A program made the position numbers and the translations under genes. DNA of 40,107 nt from Pseudomonadota bacterium. Lineage in GTDB: Bacteria; Pseudomonadota; Gammaproteobacteria; Pseudomonadales; Pseudomonadaceae. Under the pieces are notes generated by a model. It did no database searches and had not been told where the DNA came from. It saw nothing but the letters and a program-made list of their open reading frames with translations. The DNA lies in contig JAEWGL010000143.1 in NCBI GenBank assembly GCA_023388335.1, positions 1 to 40,107 of the forward strand, read 5' to 3'. Positions 8,556 through 16,945 of the stretch are shown piece by piece (the stretch's first letter is position 1; each line of letters opens with the position of its first letter).

Positions 8556-10259
8556 TCAGTCATGCCACAGGAAGCGACCCACCTGAGCTTGCTTGTTCCT
8601 AAGCTGACGTATTTCGTTTTCTATAGCAGCCTCTTGTCCGAGAGCCTCTGCTGCCATGTCAGATTGCACCGAGGTCAGTAGAGGGACCTGAAAAGCCCTG
8701 AGCGCCTTGGCTTGAATGGTCGGCGAGCTGGTTCCAACCGCTAGCCGAAGCAGCTTGTTCTGACCTACGGGGGACTTCAGGTACATTATTAATGCTTGAG
8801 GGGCGTAACCATCGTTACGTGTGCGTAGCACGGCAATGGACTGGCCGCAAACCCAGCCCCCTGAGCCCAAAGGTGGCGCTTTACCCAGACAGCCCACTCT
8901 TCCAATCGCCCCTTTGATACAGATAACGATGTCATTCTCTTTCAGGAAATAGTCCGCCGCTTTCGGCCCGTCCATATCGTGCTGGGATGGTTTGCTAGCG
9001 CTAAGGACAAGTCCATAGTCAGGAATGTCCGACGCTTGTAGCTCTTGAACGGGTACGCCTGTTGACCCAAAGTGATGTTGGCGTGGCCTGATCAGCTCGA
9101 AATGGTCCTCGATGGTCGTGAACCTTGTGCTCACAGCATGATCAGGCTCGGTCTGCTTACCGACATGACGCGTCGGTTCGAGATTCAAGTCCGTGCTATT
9201 GAGCAAATCCTCAACACTGACCAGTGAGCTGAATTTACCTGAGCGGCGGTCTCTAACAGCTCTCATCACATGGTGGGTTTTGGGTAGTGGGTCGCCGGCA
9301 CCTATGAGTAGCTCAGGGGAGGCCTCGATGAACAACACATTCTCTGTCTGTCGCGCAGAGTTCAAAATCAGAATTGCTGCTGTATTTTTGAAGCCTTTGA
9401 CTGCTGCCTTGGGCAGGCCCAGCACTGCCTCCAGTTGTCTCTCAGCTAATAAATGCTGACGCAGGTTCCTCTCCAATCCGGGGCTGAAGAGCAGATAGTC
9501 AGGGATCAAGAGCACGATCCGCCCCTCAATCTGGTTCAGCATGTGGGCTATAGGAGCCATCGTCCCGTGCATCGCTGAGCAACTGAAGCGCCTGTGGATA
9601 TCTTGGACGAGCATCTGGGCGTCATAGCGGGTTTGTAGATCAAGCACTGCTACGCCAGCTTCGAATTTCACTGTTGAGTTGGCAATCAGCGCAGCAGGGG
9701 CGAGTACTGGATCGCAAGCGTGTATTACTTCGCCCTGAACACCTCCATTGATGAGCCCGAGACGAACGATTGAGGGAGCGCTTGATTCAATCCAAGCATC
9801 AATCCCGCGCTTTATCGCCCTTGAAGCGAGTTGACCTGTACTTTCAAACGGTAGGTACAGTGTTTTCGGCTTATCCAAGAGTCCAAGGGTGATCAACAGG
9901 TCTGCGACATAGGGGGCTAATGTCGGGCCTGCTGAAACGTCTGAACCGTGTACGATATCCGCACCCCACCCTACTAACTGCCCGCGCGGCGCAAGTCTCA
10001 ACGCTGCTTCGGTGAGGGCTCTCAGCATGTCCCCATCGACCACCACATTCTCATCCAGCCCCTGAGTGCGCCGAAACTGATTGAAAGCGGTGAGCAGTTG
10101 ATCAGGCTCCTCTGGAAAATGACGGCCATCTGGCAATGCACCGTATTGAGTTGCTCTCAGCCAAGCCGTCACCATCAAAATGATGGGAGTCATTTCCACA
10201 GTGGAAGGTGCTTGGACAGTCGCAGATATCAGGGGGATGAAGCTATCAGGGTCAGTCAT
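8556..10259 (-). CDS. HsdM-HsdS-like protein without methyltransferase motifs
   Basis: A 567-residue protein whose middle part follows N6-adenine methylases of type I systems (VLLIPDYLLFSPGLERNLRQ, then a LP-AAVKGFKNTAAILIL stretch). Its last 200 residues resemble half of an HsdS specificity subunit (a FLKENDIVI-IKGAIGRVG segment, then a helical spacer near the end). The catalytic motifs are missing: the motif I position reads LPFESTGQLA instead of DPxxGxG, and I find no NPPY/F. It therefore probably binds DNA without methylating it. It is transcribed away from tnsA across a 342-bp shared control region, with no restriction partner nearby. Options are a regulator, a target selector, or a remnant of a defence protein. 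The start at ATG 10259 has only a weak ribosome site. Confidence 0.75.
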   Translation of the reverse strand: MTDPDSFIPLISATVQAPSTVEMTPIILMVTAWLRATQYGALPDGRHFPEEPDQLLTAFNQFRRTQGLDENVVVDGDMLRALTEAALRLAPRGQLVGWGADIVHGSDVSAGPTLAPYVADLLITLGLLDKPKTLYLPFESTGQLASRAIKRGIDAWIESSAPSIVRLGLINGGVQGEVIHACDPVLAPAALIANSTVKFEAGVAVLDLQTRYDAQMLVQDIHRRFSCSAMHGTMAPIAHMLNQIEGRIVLLIPDYLLFSPGLERNLRQHLLAERQLEAVLGLPKAAVKGFKNTAAILILNSARQTENVLFIEASPELLIGAGDPLPKTHHVMRAVRDRRSGKFSSLVSVEDLLNSTDLNLEPTRHVGKQTEPDHAVSTRFTTIEDHFELIRPRQHHFGSTGVPVQELQASDIPDYGLVLSASKPSQHDMDGPKAADYFLKENDIVICIKGAIGRVGCLGKAPPLGSGGWVCGQSIAVLRTRNDGYAPQALIMYLKSPVGQNKLLRLAVGTSSPTIQAKALRAFQVPLLTSVQSDMAAEALGQEAAIENEIRQLRNKQAQVGRFLWHD

Positions 10260-10601
10260 GTCCAGCTACGCGTGTGGTAAGAAGGTTGCAAAATAAAGTA
10301 TTGACTACTTTTTTGGAAAAAGCTAGATTTGGCGTCGGTTAGGGACTGCGTCGAGGTCCGAACGCTGACGTTCATGGGCCCGGGATGTAAAATTTCCATA
10401 CCGCTAGTCGGAAGCTTTTGATGACTTTTGTTACTGTTTTCTCCAACAATATTTTTAAGGAAATTTATAACTATTGAATTAGACGGGGTAATCAACCTTA
10501 CAGAAATTTGTATTGGTTGAATTTGTACTTTTTTAGATATTAAGTCTGTTTGACTTTCTCCTACGGCGATTACACTTTCCTGTGCATCGTAGGGGCCAAC
10601 C
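10260..10601. promoter_or_regulatory. Divergent control region between the methylase-like gene and tnsA
   Basis: 342 bp without a gene and visibly AT-rich. Ahead of tnsA lie TTGACT (10550-10555) and TACACT (10571-10576) with a short 15-bp gap, a weak sigma-70-like candidate. AGGGG (10591-10594) is the tnsA ribosome site. I see no array of TGTCG/CGACA sites here, so this is not a transposon end even though tnsA is next to an end in Tn7 itself. Confidence 0.5.
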
Positions 10602-11330
10602 ATGATTCGAGATACCGACAGTTCACATTTCGCAAGGGATGTTTCTCGCAGAACGCGGCGTGGCAGGCGTGCGCTCGTTCTAAAGTCGGAAAAATGCGCT
10701 GGGGGAGACCTTAGAGTAGAGAGTGCGCTTGAGCGCGATATTGCTCTTATGCTCGATATAGATCCTCGCGTGAAAGAACTTTCTGCTCAGCCATTCACTT
10801 TGGAGTTGCAGAGCAATATCCTGCTGCCATCTCGCAAGGATTATCAACTTCGTCCAGGCTCTGCGCCGCGATTCTACACGCCAGACTTTCTCTGTCAGCT
10901 CCATGATGGAGGGCGTGTTGCTATTGACGCGAAGCATTCCCGTTTCATCCAGCAGTTCGATACAAAGCGAGATGAAATCGAGAATTGCCTTCGCCAGCAT
11001 GGCATCGCGTTCATGGTTATTCCAGAGACGGCGGTATCGCCGAGCGTCATGCAAGCCGTATCCCCTTTGCACCTTCTGAGAGCGGGCTACCTTGCGCCAT
11101 ATCGTGCAGTTGCAGAGGAAGAACTGAACGCCACTCTGGATGCTTGTCCCTCTTGGCTTGCAATAGAGCTTTCATCACGTTTGGCCTCTGGCCGCGTCGG
11201 GGTTCTAGCTGGGCTTCTCGCAGGTTTGTTGACTGCTGATCTCTCTATTCCCCTCTTCTCTCCTTCCAGCGAAGTGCATGCCGCTCATGGGGACCTTTCC
11301 CATCTTCAACTGTTGGAGGTCTGCTCATGA
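10602..11330 (+). CDS. tnsA: Transposition endonuclease TnsA
   Basis: TnsA cuts the 5' ends of the transposon, so that with TnsB the element leaves the donor completely (cut and paste). The 242-residue protein has the restriction-enzyme-like fold: acidic residues in VESALERD (E40, E44), TPDF (D95) and VAIDAK (D109, K111). The C-terminal half (about 145-242) would contact TnsC. The ATG at 10602 follows AGGGG by 7 nt. The stop overlaps the tnsB start by 4 nt (ATGA), so the two are translationally coupled. Its presence separates this element from Tn5053/Tn402-type relatives, which lack TnsA and move by copying. The coding sequence is less GC-rich than the flanks. Confidence 0.93.
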   Translation: MIRDTDSSHFARDVSRRTRRGRRALVLKSEKCAGGDLRVESALERDIALMLDIDPRVKELSAQPFTLELQSNILLPSRKDYQLRPGSAPRFYTPDFLCQLHDGGRVAIDAKHSRFIQQFDTKRDEIENCLRQHGIAFMVIPETAVSPSVMQAVSPLHLLRAGYLAPYRAVAEEELNATLDACPSWLAIELSSRLASGRVGVLAGLLAGLLTADLSIPLFSPSSEVHAAHGDLSHLQLLEVCS

Positions 11331-13303
11331 AACGTGCTCTCTCGGTGGATAGCGTCATCCTTGAGCGTGGAGAGGTACGAAGAGTTGCCTCCATTCGTCC
11401 TGAGATTTCGCAGATTGTGCTGGAAGGGGCGCGTGGCGAGGAATTTGTCGTTAGCCTCGATGAATTCCAGCAGCGGGTTGCTCAGGGCCAGTATCGACGA
11501 ATCTACGGATCAGTGCCTGTTCCTAGTCAGCCGATGCCGAAGCGCAATTTGACTCAGACGGAGAGGACTGCGCTTGATCGACGCCTCGAATTGCTTGAAT
11601 ACGTGGCTGAAGCTCGTCGTGACGGAGTTTCATGGTCCGCAACCATTGAGCAGGTCAATGAGCGCTGCGCAGCCCTCGGACTGGCAGTACCTTCTGCGCG
11701 GACGATTCAGCGCTGGTACAAGGCGTACGACATTGCAGGCTCAGTGGATCAATTGGCGCCTCGTTTCAGTACTCGGGGTAATAAGCGCAGAATCCGGACT
11801 CTGGAGGATCTTGACTTTGAGGAAACTGTGGCCGATGAAATCCTAAGATCGTACTTCCATACCGACAGATTCAACGTGAGTCAGATCACCAAACTGGTGA
11901 ACCACCAATGCCGTGAGCGCGCAGCACAACGCAACTCTACGTTCCGTGGCATCTCCCGCCGCAGTGTCAGCCGCCGAATTCGTTCAATGGAGCAGACACT
12001 GGTTGCTCCTGGACGAGTGTCCAAAGCCACCCGCAATCAAGAAATGCGAGTGGCAGTGCGCAAGTTTCTCGTTGAACGGCCATACGAGCGGGTTGAGGTG
12101 GACGCGACACCGCTGGATATTTTCTGCTGTGACGAGAAAGGACAGCCCATTGGCAAACCAGTCTGCTATGCGGGCATCGATGTGGCGACTGGTGCGTTGG
12201 TGATGTTGAAATGCTCCATAGCAAAACCGTCTCAAGATTTTGTGTTGGAAGCGCTGGAATTCTGCTTCTCACCAAAAGGAGAAACTTTTAGCACGAGGTA
12301 TAACCTTGTTCATGAATGGTTGGCGCCAGCGGCCATAGAAACCATTGTCCTCGATAATGCTCAGGAGCATCACGGGGGCGTTGTACTGAACGCGTTGCGT
12401 TATCTGAACACCACCATTGACTATCCCATGGCGGGAAAACCTCAAGCCAAACCATTCATCGAGCGTTTTTTTGGCACGCTGAAGGCTGGGTTGATCAACA
12501 CTCTTCCAGGTGCTTCATCTTCTCAATCGGAGATGGAGCAAGACCCCATCGGGCGTGCGCTTAAGCAACCACTGTATACGGTAAAAGATCTTGAGGCGCT
12601 CATCATTCGCTGGGTGGCGGATGTGTATATGCAGACGCCGCTGCATCGTCTTGAGCAGCGGTTCGAGAGTGGTTGCTCTCCCGCGAAAGCAATGGAGATC
12701 TTGAAAAAACAGTATCTAGTCTTGCCGCCGCCAGATCCCGATGAGTTCAAGAATGCGTGCCTGCGCTATCACACCCGAGCTATGACCTTGGGGCGGGAAG
12801 GCGTCTGTCTCGACACTATGACCTACAACAGTCGTGAGCTGGGCGAGCTATATCAGCGTAAGGGGCAGAAGACGAAGGTCAAAGTTCGTTTTTATCCACT
12901 CGATTGCCGTACGATTTTCGTTGCTGATCCTGATGCCCCTGGAGTTCTGATCGAGGCATTCAACCGTGAATCGGGCATGCCGCACATCAGTTTTGAGGAA
13001 GCGAGAAGGATCAGGAAACTCCACCGCAAAAGTGATGCAGAGCTTTCTGGCGAGGGATACCAGATTGCGCATATGCAAATGCTTCAGGAGGTCCGTGATC
13101 GGGCGGAGAGCGGGCGGATGGGAGATCGAAATCGTGCTGCTCGTAGCCAGGAGCGTGAGCGTAAGCGGCTGGAGGGGCAACGCAACGAGTCTCCACGTCA
13201 GCCTATGGAGTCCGTCCCAGCACAAATACCGCCGCTCCCGCCGCTCCCGCAGCTTTCAGCAGCTCCGCGTCGTAAGAAATCGGTGCAAGGAGCTGCCGAA
13301 TGA
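11327..13303 (+). CDS. tnsB: Transposase TnsB (DDE family)
   Basis: TnsB binds the repeated sites in both transposon ends, cuts the 3' ends and joins them to the target. The 658-residue protein has an N-terminal helix-turn-helix region (about 80-220, with SARTIQRWY and GISRRSVSRR) and an integrase core. The catalytic triad is complete: D259 (RVEVDATPLD), D343 (VLDNAQEHH) and E379 (KPFIERFFGTLK), with a DD35E spacing. The basic, proline-rich tail would contact TnsC. It overlaps tnsA and tnsC by 4 nt each. Its likely binding sites are the TGTCG-type repeats at 950-994 and 26654-26787. Intact motifs suggest that the element can still move. Confidence 0.95.
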   Translation: MKRALSVDSVILERGEVRRVASIRPEISQIVLEGARGEEFVVSLDEFQQRVAQGQYRRIYGSVPVPSQPMPKRNLTQTERTALDRRLELLEYVAEARRDGVSWSATIEQVNERCAALGLAVPSARTIQRWYKAYDIAGSVDQLAPRFSTRGNKRRIRTLEDLDFEETVADEILRSYFHTDRFNVSQITKLVNHQCRERAAQRNSTFRGISRRSVSRRIRSMEQTLVAPGRVSKATRNQEMRVAVRKFLVERPYERVEVDATPLDIFCCDEKGQPIGKPVCYAGIDVATGALVMLKCSIAKPSQDFVLEALEFCFSPKGETFSTRYNLVHEWLAPAAIETIVLDNAQEHHGGVVLNALRYLNTTIDYPMAGKPQAKPFIERFFGTLKAGLINTLPGASSSQSEMEQDPIGRALKQPLYTVKDLEALIIRWVADVYMQTPLHRLEQRFESGCSPAKAMEILKKQYLVLPPPDPDEFKNACLRYHTRAMTLGREGVCLDTMTYNSRELGELYQRKGQKTKVKVRFYPLDCRTIFVADPDAPGVLIEAFNRESGMPHISFEEARRIRKLHRKSDAELSGEGYQIAHMQMLQEVRDRAESGRMGDRNRAARSQERERKRLEGQRNESPRQPMESVPAQIPPLPPLPQLSAAPRRKKSVQGAAE

Positions 13304-14247
13304 GTGCGCTTGTGAAATACGAGCTAATTGAACATTCGACCTTCAGCAAAGCTCTGGATCGGTTGGATATGACGGTGAAACGTGGTCTGAATGGTGAGTC
13401 ATTGATACTCCCCATCTTTGGACCGACAAGGGTTGGAAAGACAGAACTTGTGAAAACAGTCCTATCGGAGAACCAGCCGAAAATCGTCGATGGCGTGCGA
13501 CGCATGCCGATTGTGCGTGTTGTAACACCAGTGAATCCCACTCGCCGCTCTTTGCCGGTTGCCCTCTTGGAGGGGCTGGGTTCCCCACGCTATAGCCGTT
13601 CAAGCTCTGAAGAATTGACCCGTATGGCCTGTGAACTGATCAAGATTACCGGTACGAGAGTGTTGGTTTTTGACGAGATGCAGCACTTTGTTGAGCGGGG
13701 GTCACGAACCGCAGCACGTGAAGCGGCTGACTGGCTGAAGGTTCTGGCGGAGGAAATGAGCTTGACTCTGGTGCTCACTGGATTGCCTGTTGCCAATGAG
13801 GTCTTGACTCGAAATGAGCAATTGCGCGATCGCGCTGAGGCAGTCTTCGAATTTCGTCCGTACAACTGGAATGATGAAGTCGATCAGTTGGAGTTCCGCC
13901 GAGCAGTGTTGGCAATGACCGAGGCCTTTGGTGAGGCTGGATGGAGAGTCCCGGATGCGACAGATCTGGATTTTGCCAAGCGCGTATACGCAGCATGCCT
14001 TGGTCGCATAGGCATGCTGGTGAAGCTGTTTCAGACGGCTGAGCATCTAGCGAAGGGACACCGCATCACTGATCAAACCTTGATTCGCGCATATGCCGAG
14101 GGTGTGAATACTCGGTTCTTGGAGTTCAACCCATTCGAGGGTAAGCCCCCAGTCGAAAGTCTCCTGGGTCAAGGATTCGCAAGAATGCTGAGCGAGGCAC
14201 ACATGACAGTGCCCAAAGCGCTTCGTTCGAAAGGAGTAAAGGCATGA
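13300..14247 (+). CDS. tnsC: Transposition regulator ATPase TnsC (TniB-like)
   Basis: TnsC is the AAA+ ATPase that links the target selector to the TnsAB transposase and gives target immunity. This 315-residue protein has a Walker A at GPTRVGKT (41-48), a Walker B at VLVFDE (121-126), and a sensor-like LVLTGLP at about 154-160. It is shorter than the 555-residue TnsC of Tn7 and closer in size to the TniB type, as in many Tn7-like relatives. It overlaps tnsB and tniQ by 4 nt each, so the four transposition genes form one tightly coupled operon. Confidence 0.93.
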   Translation: MSALVKYELIEHSTFSKALDRLDMTVKRGLNGESLILPIFGPTRVGKTELVKTVLSENQPKIVDGVRRMPIVRVVTPVNPTRRSLPVALLEGLGSPRYSRSSSEELTRMACELIKITGTRVLVFDEMQHFVERGSRTAAREAADWLKVLAEEMSLTLVLTGLPVANEVLTRNEQLRDRAEAVFEFRPYNWNDEVDQLEFRRAVLAMTEAFGEAGWRVPDATDLDFAKRVYAACLGRIGMLVKLFQTAEHLAKGHRITDQTLIRAYAEGVNTRFLEFNPFEGKPPVESLLGQGFARMLSEAHMTVPKALRSKGVKA

Positions 14248-16136
14248 GTTTGATCGTTCGCCTTCAACCCTATTCGGATGAGTCGCTGCATGGCTTCTTG
14301 CTACGTGTCAGCGAACGCAACTTCGCACCAAATCTGAAAGCTTTTCTGGGCAGTTACGGTCTCAAGTATCGACTGACGTTTCGCGAGGATGAGCTTGCCA
14401 AGCTTGGTAAGCTGCTGGAGATAGATTCGGATGTATTCATCCCTCTCCAACCTGCTCCTGACAGTCGCAACCCGCTGCTTCACCCCAAATACCTGGATCG
14501 GCGAGGCCAAAAGGTATGTCCTCATTGCATTGAGGAATCTGAGCATCACCGGATCGGTTGGGATCACATAATGCTCTCATCCTGCCCGAAGCATGGCCTT
14601 CATCTCATATCGACCTGCAAGGCTTGTGGTAAGCGCATAGATAAGGAAGGTCCGCTCGGCCACTGTGTTTGTGGTCAGCCCTACGCACAGGGACAAAAGA
14701 GGAGAGCCACCGAAAATTCGCTGGCGCTTTCAGCATTCCTGCATGGCGTTGAACATCCGGCCCGATGCTCCCTCCCAATGGCGTGGCGTAATGGCGAACC
14801 TCCTGCTGAAGCTGTCGATTTTCTCTGTATGCTCGGCAAGCATCTTAGCTGCATGAACAATGCGACCCGTGGACCTAATCGGGTGCCTGGTAAGGCAGCT
14901 AGCGATGAGGTCATCGAATGGGCAAACGCTGGCTTTGATCTGCTGCTGGATTGGCCGTCACGATTTGATCGAGCGTTGAGTACTCGGCTGGAGAGCACCG
15001 AGGGACCTGGGTTGGCTAAACGACTTGGAGGTTGGTATCGCGAACTGCACCAACGCTATGCGGCGCCCCAATTTGACTGCATTCGAGAAGCCCTGGTGCG
15101 ACATCTCTCAAAGAATTTCGATGGCCACCTCAACTTGCGAATCAGCACGATTGATCCTCAGCATCTGAGTGATAAATGTTGGCTGTCATCGGCAGAAGCT
15201 GGGCGTTTGATTGGTATCGGGTCCGAGCTGGTCCGTTCTGCGGTGATCACTGAAGAGATTCCCGGAAAGGTGACAGTCAAAGGGAAAAATCGCTTTGTAT
15301 CGATTCACAAGGAAGTCGTTGAGAAGGTGCGCCAAGACAGGCTTTTGTACCTAACAACGACCGAGGTGCGCCGACGCCTGGGTGTGAGCAAGCTGCTGTT
15401 TGAAAGGCTCATGCAGTCAGGTGCGTTGCACAAGCAAACCAAGGTACAACGCCCTCCGCTCGTCTCGGCCGAGTTTTTGGCACAGGACGTAGACGCGTTC
15501 GTTCAGCGACTCCATGGGGGATTGCAAACACAAGATGTGGATAAGTCTAGATGGACAGGGCTTCAGGACATTTCGGTCAAACGGGGCATTCCGGACGCAG
15601 CCATTTGCGGAATCATCCAGAAAATTCTGCATCAGGAAATTCTCCCGATTGCTTTTATCCCAGACGTACCTGGTATTTCGGGTCTGCGATTCGACCTGGG
15701 TGAAATCAAGGCATGCCTCGATGACCAAGTATCTGAACCGCTTTTGAGCATCACTCAGCTTGCACGAATACAGGCTTGGAAGCATGAATCAATCAAGGAG
15801 TGGATTGAGGCCGGTTATCTCGAAGCACGTAGAGAAGTCGTCAGCGGCAGAGCGAATTGGGTTATCCCTATGTCGGCACTGCTCAAGTTCATGTCTGAGT
15901 ATGTCGTCTTGGCGGATATCGCCCGCCGTATGGAGAGTAAGTCTGTTTGGATCCTCCGTGGTCTGATGCCGTCGGGAGTCAAACCAGCACTGTCTCCTCA
16001 GAGTTTCAGGGGACGACTCGCGGGGTGTTGCTCAGTATCAGTGATCTCGTTAAGGCAGCTCAACCCAGCAAGCGTGTTCAACCTGAGCAGACGCTCACGA
16101 CAGCGTAACGTGATTTGTTTGCGTAACTCACAGTGA
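14244..16136 (+). CDS. tniQ: Target selector TniQ/TnsD, possibly frameshifted near its end
   Basis: TniQ/TnsD proteins bind the attachment site and recruit TnsC. The 630-residue protein starts with the TniQ hallmark (RLQPYSDESLHGFLLR) and a zinc-binding part with C92-x2-C95, C114, H117, C125-x2-C128 and C141-x-C143. A long C-terminal region with several helix-turn-helix-like segments follows, as in TnsD. Given the position of the element, the site read is probably the 3' coding end of gyrB. The last 40 residues look out of frame: the third frame from about 15995 gives GVLLSISDLVKAAQPSKRVQ and ends at TAA 16106-16108. A one-base indel near 15990-16010 may therefore have changed the tail. The printed stop lies inside a palindrome. 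Confidence 0.88.
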   Translation: MSLIVRLQPYSDESLHGFLLRVSERNFAPNLKAFLGSYGLKYRLTFREDELAKLGKLLEIDSDVFIPLQPAPDSRNPLLHPKYLDRRGQKVCPHCIEESEHHRIGWDHIMLSSCPKHGLHLISTCKACGKRIDKEGPLGHCVCGQPYAQGQKRRATENSLALSAFLHGVEHPARCSLPMAWRNGEPPAEAVDFLCMLGKHLSCMNNATRGPNRVPGKAASDEVIEWANAGFDLLLDWPSRFDRALSTRLESTEGPGLAKRLGGWYRELHQRYAAPQFDCIREALVRHLSKNFDGHLNLRISTIDPQHLSDKCWLSSAEAGRLIGIGSELVRSAVITEEIPGKVTVKGKNRFVSIHKEVVEKVRQDRLLYLTTTEVRRRLGVSKLLFERLMQSGALHKQTKVQRPPLVSAEFLAQDVDAFVQRLHGGLQTQDVDKSRWTGLQDISVKRGIPDAAICGIIQKILHQEILPIAFIPDVPGISGLRFDLGEIKACLDDQVSEPLLSITQLARIQAWKHESIKEWIEAGYLEARREVVSGRANWVIPMSALLKFMSEYVVLADIARRMESKSVWILRGLMPSGVKPALSPQSFRGRLAGCCSVSVISLRQLNPASVFNLSRRSRQRNVICLRNSQ

Positions 16137-16147
16137 GTTACGCAAAC
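16117..16147. terminator. 31-bp palindrome closing the tns operon
   Basis: GTTTGCGTAACTCAC (16117-16131) and its exact complement (16133-16147) flank a single A. It overlaps the end of tniQ. The fold is very stable but lacks a T-tract on either side. It could stop transcription or be a protein binding site. Confidence 0.55.
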
Positions 16148-16178
16148 ACCCCAAGACTGAATGAAGATGGTGTGCATC

Positions 16179-16535
16179 ATGATTGAGCTAAGCACTTATG
16201 CCCAACGACGGCTTGCCCGAATTCAGCGAGCCGACTTTGGAATTCCGGTTACAGCATATATCGTTAACGCTTATTTCTCTTCCTGCTGCTGTGTGGGGAA
16301 TGTCTACGGGCATGTTAGACGACAACCTGACGGAAAATTTGCAGATGGCCACCTGATCCGAACCTCAGATATTTGCATAATCGATGACTGGGAAATTTGC
16401 TGGTCATTCCGCACAGAGTCTGGGAGTCATTATGTGGTCGTAACATTTAAACAGACTGGTGGACGCTCCTCGTTGGCTGCGCTCATTAACATTCTGGTCA
16501 AGGGGTTTCATGTTACAGCAAGGGGAATTCACTAG
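16179..16535 (+). CDS. Hypothetical protein (118 aa)
   Basis: I do not recognise a family with a known role. The middle of the protein has a convincing folded pattern: GNVYGHVRRQPDGKFADGHL followed by IRTSDI and a strand-rich stretch to VVVTFK, like a small beta protein. The open frame begins at ATG 16161; I prefer ATG 16179 (MIELSTYAQRR), but neither start has a clear ribosome site. It lies 43 bp after tniQ, behind a palindrome, on the same strand. Base composition is like the rest of the island. Confidence 0.55.
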   Translation: MIELSTYAQRRLARIQRADFGIPVTAYIVNAYFSSCCCVGNVYGHVRRQPDGKFADGHLIRTSDICIIDDWEICWSFRTESGSHYVVVTFKQTGGRSSLAALINILVKGFHVTARGIH

Positions 16536-16945
16536 CTGATGTGTGGGCTTAATTTTTATGGTGATGGGTAGCCATAGAGGCGCGGCTTTCTTTTGGCAGG
16601 CTGAAGTGTATGGCTGTTTAGTGCGAATGTGAGTATTGATATTGGTCTGGAAAATGAAAACTCATAGTGAGATATCCGGTCTTTCCGGGTGCGCCTGTTC
16701 CAACTTCTTTCGTGATTCAGAATTTTTAAAGCTAGTTATGCTTAAGCTGCGAAATGCAGATTAGCCGTGCCGAAGCTCGTGAGCGCTGGCTTATTTGGTT
16801 TGACTCCCTGAGCTTTGAGGAAAGGCATTGGTTGAGGTAGAGCTATCCAAACGTGCCGATGCCATTGCCAAGCAGTTTGGAAAACCTCGGCGATATGTAC
16901 CGCCCTTACAAATATCAGTTACGGACTAAGCAGAATGCAGAAGGC
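16536..16945. other. Gene-poor stretch between hypothetical gene and ParB-like gene
   Basis: About 400 bp. It holds only a short broken reading frame (16754-16929, listed separately) near the end of the convergent ParB-like gene. I see no repeat array, RNA gene or clear promoter. Confidence 0.6.
16754..16929 (+). pseudogene. Possible frameshifted remnant of a small gene
   Basis: ATG 16754 opens MQISRAEARERWLIWFDSL and runs to EERHWLR before TAG. One base away the next frame continues smoothly (VELSKRADAIAKQFGKPRRY) and ends at TAA 16927-16929. The two parts together would make a charged, helical protein of about 58 residues with one indel near 16838. The function is unknown. This rests on composition only. 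Confidence 0.35.

Noticed and set aside
10260..10601. Transposon end next to tnsA, as in Tn7
   Set aside because: No TGTCG/CGACA array and no copy of the 18-bp end. The true ends are at 950 and 26787.
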